This document shows positions 21,417-32,082 of a stretch of DNA of 64,000 nucleotides, piece after piece. Location of the stretch: assembly GCA_964017145.1 (NCBI GenBank), contig OZ024851.1, forward strand, positions 310,001 through 374,000, given 5' to 3'. The notes beneath the pieces were generated by a model. The model worked only from the letters and a program-made list of their open reading frames with translations, had not been told where the DNA came from and made no database searches. The translations under genes and the position numbers were made by a program. The DNA is from Agrocybe praecox. Taxonomy: Eukaryota; Basidiomycota; Agaricomycetes; Agaricales; Agrocybaceae. Each line of letters opens with the position of its first letter. Position 1 is the stretch's first letter.

Positions 21417-24400
21417 TAGTGATTGACAAGGGTTTGGCAACCTGCAAGGGTACACTGCAAGGGTACACTGGGGTATGGGTACGGGTCGTTATAGACTGAC
21501 CCTTGCTAGAACCCGTACCCTCAGCCACGGGTTACAGGTTCAAGGTTGTTTTTTTCTCTTTGGTATTTACAATACACACACTACATACCTTTGTACTACC
21601 ATTCTATACAATAAGGAGTATTTAAAATGATGTGGGCTATGCGCTTCACAGTGACTATCCCCAGACACATGAACATTGTTCACATTGTCGTTGGGTAGCT
21701 TTAACATTGGTTCCACTATGCCACTTATCCTTGCTATAAAAGCCCTCAGAGAGCAAACACACTTCTTTATTGATTTTTACCCATGCCATCCAACGATCCC
21801 CTGAACCAGGAGTCCAATGGACAGCCAATCCTTGGTACTCAAAAACAAAAGCCAGTCATTGATCTGAATAACAGTGAGCTCACACAATTTGTGGCACAAG
21901 TGGCTAGAAAAAAGGTGTGTTTAGAAGAAAAGACTTTGAATGTGACGCAAGCATCTACAGCAAAGGCGATTACCAAAGATGTCTCAAAGAAAAAACAGGC
22001 TTCTCACACCATAACAACTGGCACAAGCACAACATCACCAGGCAGTTCACACACCACTTCAAGTCTACACACAGAGCTTCCGGGACCGCCAGAATGTACC
22101 CAGCGCACCACTGTTGAAGAAGTGGATGAAGACAAATCTGGAGATTTTAGCCCAGATACATTTAAAGTTCCACGTAATCCTAATACTATACTGATCAGCT
22201 CGGAAGTCAAAGACGAGGAATTTGAAGTAATCAACAAACCAGCACACAAAGTGTCCACCTCTACCAAATCTTCCCACAAAGAAAAAAAGAAATCAGTCTC
22301 AAAGAAACCATCAGCTTCCAGGACGATCAACTGTGATAATGAGTTGGATACTGAAGAAACTCCTGAGGAAGAGCTGAGTCAGTTACTCTATTTTAGTCCA
22401 TGATATGGTACTTACAGAGACACAGAACGTCTACAGAAAGACTGGACGTCAACGACTTACGCCTTATTGACCCTACCTCTGTTATCGAGGAAATCAATGG
22501 ACGGCAAGTGCATATGTTCTCTTGTAGTGCCAAAAGTTGCCTGGGAAAGGGTGCTAATCCTCAGAAGGTCAACCGGTATTTGGGTACCAAGGATTCATTG
22601 TTGACAAGTAATCTTCGCAAACATGCAAAGATATGCTTTGGATCAGAGACTGTTGAGGTGGCAGACCAGGCAAAGAACCTTGTATTAGCATGAGAGGTTG
22701 TGGCCAAGGCGTGTATGAGAAACCAGTTTTTAATAGCAATGTTTGAGCATATAGGAAATGAGAAGGGTAATGCTACCTACTCGCATACACAGCATACTAA
22801 GGAAGAGAGAAAGTAAGCATCAATAATCAATCAGCGTGTAAGTACTCACCCATATCCGACTAGAATTGAAATTGTATGATAGGTGGCAGAAAGCCACCGT
22901 CCATTCAGCATTGTGGCTGATTGAGGGTTTAATTCCTTGATGAAAACGGGTCAGCCAGGTATCTATATTCCATCCCCAGCCACTGTATCGCACAATGTCA
23001 AAGAGGTATTCATGAACTCACAGCATCAGATTTTTAAATTGCTGAAGGTAAGAGCTACATGAATCTCAGATCATTAACTAACACCCACCTGCATAACTAC
23101 CCAGGACCACGATGGTGCACTACATTTTGCAATAAATGCATGGACATCACCAAACCACAAGGCATTCATGGCCGTGACAGTACACTTCAAAAATGGTGGG
23201 ATACCGGTGGCAATGCTGCTTGATATCATTGAGCTAGCTAAGTCGCATTCTGGCCTGAACCTTGCTGCTGCATTCACCAAAATTCTAAATGATTTTGGCA
23301 TATCGGACAAGGTGAGCATAGTAATAGACAGTTATATTGATAGTAAGACTCACTGACATCCCTGAATCCTCAGATCTTGAGCATTACATGTGATAATGCC
23401 TCAAACAACAACATTATGATCCATGAGCTTGCAGATATTCTGGACGAGTTCCCTGGTGCTGCAAATCAAACAAGATGCTTCACCCATATTCTCAATCTTG
23501 TTGCAAAAAGTATAATCAAGCAATTGATGTACCTAAAGCGAAGGCAGGTGACACTTTAGACAAGGCCACAAAGGCTCTATCCTTGCTTGCAGGGAATATC
23601 GAGCTTGGGGAACTTCAATCTAGGCTATCCGACATTGAAGGTACACAAGAAGGTGAAGAGGCACAGGGAGATGACGATCTGGATGATCTTAGGGATGAAT
23701 TATCTGATGAAGAGCAGGAGCGACTTGATGAGAGTCTGAGACCAATATGTCTGGTATTGGTCAAGGTACATTGACTAATTTTTTAACTCCGATTACGCTG
23801 ATTAACTTTTTATCAGCTTCACTGAACTGCATACGCGATTAAGAACTCCTCAACGCTCCTCTTGCCTCAGTGGTTCCAAATTCTTGACAAACTTAACCTT
23901 TCTGAACAGATTATGCCTTGAGATGTCTCCACTCAATGGAACTCAACATATGATATGCTCGACTTTGCAATTTCTTATCAAGTGGCCCTGGATACTATCA
24001 CCAAAGAGTGAGGAATGAGTCTCAGGCAGTATGAGCTCACTATGACTGAGTGGACTATAGTCTCTCAGCTTAGGGATCTTCTAAAGGTAAGCATCTGTCA
24101 TTTCAACTACCAAAACATAATTTATGCCATGCATATCATAGCTGTTCAAAGATGCAACCCTATTTTTTTCTCGTGCAACTCCGAGTCTTGCAATGGTAAT
24201 CCCAGCTATGGTTCATATCAACCAGCATCTTGCCACTAGTGCCTCAAACCGAAATAGCCCTGTAGCAATCCGCACTGCAGCTACGCTCAGAAAGAATACC
24301 CTTAATAAATACTACAATCCCACTGACCACTCGGAGGTGTACTGCATTGTAATGTGTATGTACCCAGACCCTATCATTCAAATGGTATCAGTCGATATTG

Positions 24401-25422
24401 ATATGCTTCTATTAGTGCTTCATCCTCGTCATAAGCTCACATATTCTAAGTGAGCTGTATGGGATGATGAGTGGATCAAGACGGCACAGCAAATTGTGTG
24501 TGACAAATTCAAGAGGAAGTACAAGGTTAAATCAACACATTCAAGCAATAGTCAACTTTCCGTAAGTTATACTATTAAATGGCTTATATATCAGTGCTAA
24601 TACATGCCTTGTTTCATTAGACATCTACTGCAGAATGTGATTCATCGAATATATTCGACAACCTTCCATCACTGGCACCTCCAGATCAATCTGATCTTTG
24701 AGATGAGCTTGACTGCTATCTTAGCATGGATCCTGAACCCATTAAAGATAGTTTAAAGTGGTGGGCAGAGAGGAAATCCACATATCCCAGCTTGTCACAG
24801 ATGGCACTCGACTAATTGTCAATTCCAGGTGTGTAGTTATTTGATGATAGGATATATGCATAAAGCTACGTCAACTGATGTCGAACATGTTTTCAGTAAA
24901 GGTCGTATTATTCTCTCACATCTTCGAAACCGGCTTTCGGTCGCTTCCATTCAAGCACTAATGTGTGTAGGTGCATGGAGTCGTTTAGGATTGATAAAAG
25001 ATAAGGATATTGCAGCAGCGACTGCACATTTGAAAGATATTGAGGAGGAAGAGGAGTTAGTTGACAGATGAGATGATATACTAATTGAGTACATTACACA
25101 GCTATACGTTAGTTGGTTATTTTCATTACAGATTGTAGCTACACACCATATATGATATTGTACCCAATATATGATAGAATTGTTGTCCACATGCCATTAA
25201 ATGATGAATGACAAAGGCAATTAATGATGACATCATAATAGAGCCAACATAGGACTGTCCACTCTATTATGACATCATACCCTTGATTAATTTACTGAAG
25301 GTTTCTGTACCCTTCATACCCCTAAGAACCCATACCCTTACCCTCACAAACCCAAACCCCTCAATGAGGGTAAAGGTAAGGGTACAAAATTTTTACCCCA
25401 GGGTTACCCCTGTTAATCACTA
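21417..25422 (+). mobile_element. hAT-family DNA transposon with TIRs and 8-bp TSD, defective
   Basis: The left end TAGTGATTGACAAGGGT and the inverted right end TAGTGATTAACAGGGGT match at 15 of 17 positions. They are flanked by an 8-bp direct repeat, TGTAGTTC (21409-21416) and TGTAGCTC (25423-25430), one transition apart. An 8-bp duplication is the hAT hallmark. Both subterminal zones are rich in GGGTA/TACCC repeats. The interior encodes a BED-finger hAT transposase that is now mutated. Confidence 0.85.
21783..25071 (+). pseudogene. hAT transposase (BED finger, RNase H-like, C-terminal dimerisation), multiple stops
   Basis: The ATG at 21783 opens a Ser/Thr/Lys-rich N-terminus. A BED-like zinc finger follows (MFSCSAKSC... 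then LTSNLRKHAKICFG, 22510-22640). The catalytic core has INAWTSPNHKAFMAVTVHF (about 23140) and ITCDNASNNNIMIHELADI (about 23380), and FTHILNLVAKSI (about 23480). The C-terminal dimerisation region reads ATSTDVEHVFSKGRIILSHL (about 24870) and ends EEEELVDR at 25071. Disabling changes are TGA at 23919-23921, 24009-24011, 24451-24453 and 24699-24701, TAA at 24813-24815, and a frame problem near 22465. At least four stops fall where relatives carry Arg. It could be mobilised only in trans. Confidence 0.8.
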
Positions 25423-25661
25423 TGTAGCTCTCTCTCATTGATACCATTCTAGAATTAGTCTCACACAATGAGGCCGCCTTCCAAAACCACGATATGAGAA
25501 CGTCCCATCCGTCGGGATAGAATCTGTGTGTAGAATTGATGCCAAGTGTAATAGCCGGCATCCCTCGGCATGCAATTGTTCCATGTGGTAGCGTACTAAT
25601 GACGCACATTTCTCTTTCTTGATTCGCTGCCACCACCGTTGACTCAAATTTTCTGTTCTCG

Positions 25662-27912
25662 ATGGATTTGGTCTCTGCTGTGAATGCTCTTTCATGCCAT
25701 TCTCGGCTCTCACATATTTCTCTGGAAACGGTCAATAAATTTACCACGCTCTGCTCACTTTCCCGGGCACGACTTGAGATCACTGCCTTAGATGACCGTC
25801 TACCCCCCAGCCGTCTTCCATCGAGCATACAGAGTGTTCTTTCAAAGTGTATGGAGATGGAAGAATGTGATATCGAAACACTTTGGTCCACTTTCAATGA
25901 TTATGTCTGGGCCAGGTGTTCAAAGATAAAACCTACGGAAGATGAAGTCTTGCTCTACAACAAGTACACTCTGTCTTGCCAAACCTGTGCGTTTTTTCTG
26001 ATTTATTTATTTTTTAAAACTCAATCTAACTCTTATGCTGGCAAATTTCAGCCTACCGACACCTCATACCGCCAGTTCGGGTTTGCCAATTCCATGATTG
26101 CGCGAATTACAGAACATCCAACCATGTGAGGACCCTTACAGACCCAGAGGTTCATGCAGGCACACTTTTTACTTTGCGCGAGGGTGCACTTCCAATTTAT
26201 ACTACATCATTATACTGTCGAAGTACGTATATCTCTTTACACCTTTTTTTCTGACTGCTCACCGAAACAACAGAGTGTTTCCGACGCTATTATGTCAATT
26301 GCTCTGTGAATAAAGGGGCGAATGTACGAGAATACTACCAATTTATGCCAGATGTGGTACAAGTTGCAAAGCATTATTTCATGGATACATCACTGCTTGA
26401 GCTTTTTGCAGTTTGCAAAGTTTTTGGGTGGTGCGTTCATTACATGTCTACATATAGTACCACACGTCCATTGTATTAACTTGTGCGTCTATCAAAGGAT
26501 GTCATCATTGAATTGTGCACGAATTTATAGCCATGCCCTTTCGCAGACCTATGCTCAGGTTTTCAACAACCCTAACGCCTATCCTCCTTCTCTTTTACAC
26601 AATGTTGCTGCCCGGTCCTCTATGACATGGCAATACTCCCTTCAGCTTGATCAGGAGCACGCTCTTAATGGTTTTTTTCTATACAGCCTACTTCTCGAGC
26701 ATTCAGAGCGAGGCATCTCTTTGATCACAGAGCATAACACTCCGTCTCAGCGTGATAGGCTTAAACTGCCATTAGAAAAGAGAAATAAGGCTATAGAAGG
26801 CATTGGGCAAGAGAACTACACACACGCATGCAGTCACTGCTTCATTGTGTCCACAGATGAGGATGGAAACAAAAGTACGTGTATACATTCATTGTTTTCC
26901 AATTTCGCAATCTAAATGTAAAATTAAAATTCTTTTTAGCTAAGATCCACCCTGCTGTTTGCGATGGGGTTACTATAGGACACCCGTGCTGTGCTATTCA
27001 AGACTGTCACTCCCCCCTTCTCAGCAATCACCACCGGTTCTGCCAGGATCACATGGGCTTTAACAACCAATGTGCTGTACATGATTGTCCAGCATCAAAG
27101 GAGCCTGGTTTTCGAACATGTAGCTTACCTGAGCACCGTGCGCTTGAAGAAACATATTTCGAAAAGGGTCAAGTGTTCTTTCAGCTCAGCGCAAAGTTAA
27201 AAAAAGTTGCTGTACCACCCGACTCAATGGTTATTGATGGAGAAGACCAAAAATCCCTGCAAGAACCCATTCCCGAGTGCTCTGGAAAACCAGAAACCGG
27301 AAATCGTAAAAAGCGGTCTTACTTTAGCAGACGTCGCACGCATAATGAGCAATTTATTATGCGCCCATGCGGAGTTATTCTGTCTCGAGCCACACTTTAT
27401 GGTTCAGAAGCCGTTTCTGCAGTCAATGTACGTTTTTTACTCACATCACTGTTTTATTCACAATCTCACACATCTCACAGGAGTTTGCAAAAGCTACGTT
27501 TCCCACACCCCAGTCCACACCTGAAATATTCGTGTTCGACAACAACTGTCAGCTGCATGCACACCTGCGAACGCAACAAGATGAGCATTTTATCAACACT
27601 GGAATGCCCGTCGATGTCTTCCACTTTAAATCAAAACACAAGGAAAGCGACATACATTGCCAACTGTACTGCAACCCTGCTGCCTTCCCTGAGATCATCG
27701 AAAATGGAAAATGGAAGATTAACACGTCAATCTGTGAACAAACGAATAGGTGGCTGGGTGGTTACCAGGCAATTTTGCGAGACATGGAGTGCATCAGGTT
27801 TAATTTTTATTTGGATGAAATGGTGAAGCGCAGAAATCGTTACATCATTAAGGAGCAGGAGAGGAAAGGTTATTACCCATGGAGTATTCCCGTTGAGGCA
27901 GTAATTTCTTAG
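25662..27912 (+). CDS. KDZ transposase with CxC5/CxC6-type Cys clusters, 649 aa, intact
   Basis: Exons 25662-25986, 26052-26222, 26274-26430, 26498-26874, 26940-27427 and 27481-27912 join in phase to 649 aa with canonical GT-AG introns. The CxC5-like region lies around residues 105-180 (VRVCQFHDCANYR, LFTLREGALPIYTTSLYC, CFRRYYVNC). The CxC6-like cluster is around residues 345-410 (VCDGVTIGHPCCAIQDC, HRFCQDH, CAVHDCPA, RTCSLPEHRA). The RNase H-fold transposase part follows: RPCGVILSRATLYGSEAVSA, EIFVFDNNCQLHAHL, VDVFHFKSKH, CNPAAFPEI, SICEQTNRWLGGY. These match the KDZ family with CxC5/CxC6 clusters. No stop or frameshift is present, unlike the other transposases here, so it may be active or co-opted. 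A hAT element ends about 240 bp upstream of its start. Confidence 0.8.
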
Positions 27913-28047
27913 CTTTCCTTAGCTTTTTGTTTACACATACCATTTTCTAAAAAGACGCTGCTAGCCCGGTTTCAATATATTTATAGGCAGAAAATGCAAA
28001 GAAAATGACTCACTGGGCGAATTTTGTCGGCCGTCTAACATAGACGG

Positions 28048-28830
28048 AAACGATTTATGTAGGGACTAGATGCCCTCTCAACGCTCTCTATTGCGCCCTT
28101 AAACGCGGGAATTGACGCGGAATTGAGAAAGATATAAGGGTTTTACTGTCAAGGGTGTATGGAATGATGAGCTGAGTTTGACGTTTTCGATTCGGCGTTT
28201 CTTACAGAAACGATTGGTGGGCTGCCTTGCAGAGACTAGACGCTCTCTATCGCTCTCTTCAACGTGGAAATTGACGCAGGATTGATGGAGATGTAGGGGC
28301 TCTACTGGGAGTGGTGTATGGCAAAAGAGGGGGGGTATTGGGCTGGGTTCAGCGCTCTGGGTTCGGCACTTCTTATAAGAACGATTAGCGCTGTGTCCTG
28401 TAGAGACTCTACGCTTTCCGTAGAGTCTTTAACCGTTGAAATCGATGCTGAATTAAGAGAGATGAAGAGGATTTACTGTGAAGTGATGTATGTGACAGGA
28501 GGGCAGGGTGTTGGGCAGGGTTTGGCGTTTCGGTTTCGTCGTCTTTTGCAGAAACGATTCAAGCTGTGTCTTTCAAGGACTAAACACTCTCTATCGCGCC
28601 CTTAAACATCGAAATTGACCTGGGATTGCAAGAGATGTAATGGTTTCACTGTGAAGAGTATATGGAATGATGGGCCGGGGTCGGCGTTTTCGATTCGGCA
28701 TTTCTTATGCAAACGATTGGTGTGGTGTCTTGCAAAGACTAGACACTTTCTGTAGAGCCCTTAAACGTCGAAATTGACCCGGAATTGAAGGAGATGTGTG
28801 GGTTCTACTGTGAAGGGCAACTGGTGACGG
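28048..28830. repeat. Five-unit imperfect tandem array, 159-173 bp units
   Basis: Units begin with (A)AACGATT at about 28048, 28208, 28379, 28552 and 28711. Each then contains GACTAGACGCTCTCTATCGC-like, CCTTAAACGTCGAAATTGAC-like, GAGATGTAGGGGTTTTACTG-like and TTTCGATTCGGCGTTTCTTA-like blocks. Units have diverged by substitutions and small indels. The array fills the space between two convergent genes and encodes no conserved protein. It could be a local satellite, subterminal repeats of the KDZ element, or a repeated transcript end. Confidence 0.75.
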
Positions 28831-29002
28831 GTTCAAAGCCAGAAATGGCCAGCTGATGTGATTCGGTAGTGTGCTATGAATGTATTTATACGTAGTAAAA
28901 GGAAATTGATAGATAGAAATAAATTATAGAAAGGAAGTATATACTTAAGTATGTTGCTGGTATGGTCTACAGACGAGCATTGTTGATAACTGAGTAACGA
29001 GT

Positions 29003-31493
29003 TTAGCCAGCATGTAAAAGGTGGAGGTGATGGCAGAGCGAGTTGCATTCGTGACGATGGTTCAGAATAAAGGCATTGATGCCATGTTGACCACAGTTCT
29101 TGAGATAGAATTTTTCGTTGGCTGGCTGTGGGTAGCTGTGAATTTTCAAAGAACATGTTATGTCAGTGAATGAAGCGGTAAAGCAAAATTATAAGGCCTT
29201 ACTCGGTGTGCACATCACAGTCGTAGATAATAAAGGACCCATCTGGCTGCATGAATCCTTGAAAGTCCGTCGCAACCATGTTTCCATTTGTCATCTCATA
29301 AATGAAGTGTGAAAATGTGTTAAGCGTGTTGAGTAAGACCGGGTATGCAGGGGGCCTGCTCTTCTTCAAAATGTCAGTGTCGAGTTTGGTGCCGGACAAA
29401 ATAGGCTGGCCTGCAGCCTTCCAAACAATTGATCCATCTTCGTCAGAGTGTTTATTGACCACAAAAGTATGGGCGATGGATATGTCTGTCAAGAATAGGT
29501 ATGTACATTAGTACAAGTAGTAGAGTTTAGTCTCGAAGTAATTACTCACCAGTGTACTCGAAGGAGATGTCTTTTGCAACAAGTGTCTCTTTGAAGCGGT
29601 AGCAATAGCGATAGCAGTGATACATGCGTTCAGCATCCAGGTAGCCAGCAAGATCCCGATCGCACGAAAGGAAATCTGGAGCCACAGATAATTTTTTAAT
29701 GATAAGTGTGCCCTCCTCAGGTTGCGTCTGACTCGAGATCTACAATCAGGTAAGTCAAGAGTCAACTTTCAAGTTGAGTTGTAACAAAACTAACCTCGTA
29801 TACTGCCTTATATGTTCCATTGAACGTGGGCACAGATGGGAAAAGAACAGCTTGAGGCTTTCCAAAAGGGACAAGCTGAGGAATGCCCTGTGAAAATTCG
29901 AAGACCTCGATGCCTAAGGTATAGACTTCATAGGATTTGGATGATTCAGCATCATTTTCGTCAACTCCCCTGGGCTTGACTGGTGCTTGAAGCTTTGACT
30001 TTTGTTTAATGGCTGAAATATAGATTAATGAACAACGAGAACAAGAAATAGGATACAAGCAGGCGTAGAAAAGCGTACCAGTGCGGAATGCGGACCACAT
30101 ACCCTCAGGCGTACGTCCATGGTTGACATATTCATTAAGAATACCTAACGCTACACCATCACGATATAACTTGCGGTAGGAATGTATGGTTGAGAAAGAA
30201 GAAGGGTGGTCTGGAAAGGTAGAAACCCATGCCTTGACGAGCGCTTCTTTGGAACGAGCTTTGAGGATGGAGTCAAAAATCGGAGAGATATCACAAAGAT
30301 ATTTACTTCCAAAATCGCGTGGTGTGCTGGTACTAATGTGTCCGCCATTGTTTGTAGAGGGTTCAACACTGGCAGTAGTGCTGGGTGAACGAGGGCGCTT
30401 GTGAGATGGTTCTTTTTGGACCGGTACATCCTTTCGGCACCTTGCTTCCTCTACTTTAATGTTTAAACACTCCTCGTGTGGGATAGATATGTGGCGAACG
30501 AGAAGCGTCTGTCGATTTTTGATAGGAATAGGAACTGTGATATTATGAACCACCCATTGTGGTTCATTAGGCGCAAAGATGTCGAATAAAAATACTTCAG
30601 TAACAGCGCCGGCGCTGACTTCATGCAGTGATTTCATGAGAAAAGGAACCTCCGAAAGAATGACTGAGCCGTTGAGATGCGGGGCATAAACAATAGGTGT
30701 TGGTTTGGAGTGATGCTGAATAGTAAGAAAATAGACGGATATCAATAAGCATACAGGTAGTATAAACGTAAAGGCCTACTCACCTGGTGATAAAGATTGA
30801 AAATGATCGACTTGCGTCGGGTCTCATCTGCCTTTTGTTCAGCTGTGGCCTGAGCTGCTTTCTTGGCCTGCTCCACATGAGGGTCACGGTATGTCTTTGC
30901 AAAGTTCTCATCAAGCTGGCGGGCAAAGCGGGTGCGTGGTTGTTGCTCAGAAGTAGATGTTGTGTTGTCAGAAACATCGGGTGCATGCTGAACACTTGAT
31001 GAACGTGACGAGACTGGCGTAGCATTTGAGGCAGCACAGGTAGGGGCTCGATCGTTTGGAGGCTGGGTTGGTACATTTCCTTTAGGCTTGTGCTGAGAGA
31101 AGCCACACCCTCCCTTTGCAACGCAATGGAAGTTACAGAGATGAGGCCAGTTTAGGCATTTTTTATTAGCACGCCGAGAGCAGCCTGGTTCACCGCACAT
31201 CAACGACATGTTGGCCTCATTCGCGGATTGCACAGTGGCATGACGAAGCTTAACTTCATCGGGAATGAGATGTTCGGGTGTGCGAGGGTCAATGAATTCA
31301 ACGCAGCGGCAAACAGAGCACTGAAAAAATGAATGCTAAGTCCTACATCAACAAGTATTATACAGTAACCACGTACCACTTTGAATCGACGATTGTAGTT
31401 GAATGGGTTGCTGGAATTACCAGTTCCGGTCTGGATACTCCCAAATGTGTGCTCTTTGCAGACATTTTTGATGCGGCTTTGAGGAAAAGACAT
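29003..31493 (-). CDS. Alpha-type (atypical) protein kinase with N-terminal Cys cluster, 704 aa
   Basis: Seven exons (31493-31377, 31320-30784, 30715-30079, 30012-29795, 29739-29550, 29485-29203, 29135-29003) join exactly in phase to 704 aa. N-terminal Cys-rich module: CSVC at residue 40 and CGEPGCSRRANKKC...LCNFHCVAKGGCGFSQH at about 81-117, a likely zinc-binding unit common in fungal alpha-kinases. The middle is linker. The C-terminal alpha-kinase domain (about 500-704) shows FSHFIYEMTNGNMVATDFQG (catalytic DxQG, Asp near 640), IIYDCDVHTD, and the zinc-binding end CGQHGINAFILNHRHECNSL, followed by C and HHLHL. Alpha-kinases phosphorylate Ser/Thr; substrates here are unknown. I could not place the ATP-binding Lys with certainty. 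The gene is intact and converges with the KDZ gene across the tandem array. Confidence 0.8.
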
Positions 31494-32082
31494 GTGTGAG
31501 CGAGTGTGTTTTAGAAATGAACGAGTGTCCAGTTGCTGTTTACGAGTAAAGGTGGTGAAAGAAATTTATTAAGAATAGTATGGATGATACATTGATAAAG
31601 GACCGTAGGAATAACGATGTTGAGCCAGCGGGTTATGTTTATGCAGGGAAAATTGTTCAAGGGCCATGGCAACAACGATCTCGAGCCAGCGGATTATGTT
31701 TGTATTAAGTTTTATCCAGTGACTGAAGGAAAACAGGAGTGAAGCAATAGATATAGACAAGGGGGCGCCATCAGAGTAGAGTGATAAGGTGAAGCTGGCC
31801 ACAGGAGTAGGGTGATAAGAACACTGTTGAGAGCAAGTTGAGAGGCAGACAGCATACGTTGGAGGTGAGGAGTCAGGAAGTCTCAGTGTCGTAGCGACGC
31901 TGACTGTTTGGTTCATATTTGGTTCGGAGGGGTTCGGCATCCACTGCTTTGTCATCTGATTCTGCGATCATTTCTACGCGTGGATTCTATCCCGGCGAAT
32001 TCGAAGTTCTGCACGATATATGATAAGTAGAAGGCTTATAGCAGAAAAAGGTTGGCATTGTTTGAGAACACATTGCCACTAT
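31494..32082. other. Intergenic region with a degenerate short duplication
   Basis: Two imperfect copies of a roughly 26-bp block containing GAGCCAGCGG and TTATGTTT lie near 31620 and 31680. This is the likely promoter region of the alpha-kinase. Nothing else is recognised. Confidence 0.4.

Noticed and set aside
28318..28605. 95-codon frame inside the tandem array
   Set aside because: Present in only one unit of the array; the corresponding frame is not kept in the other four units.
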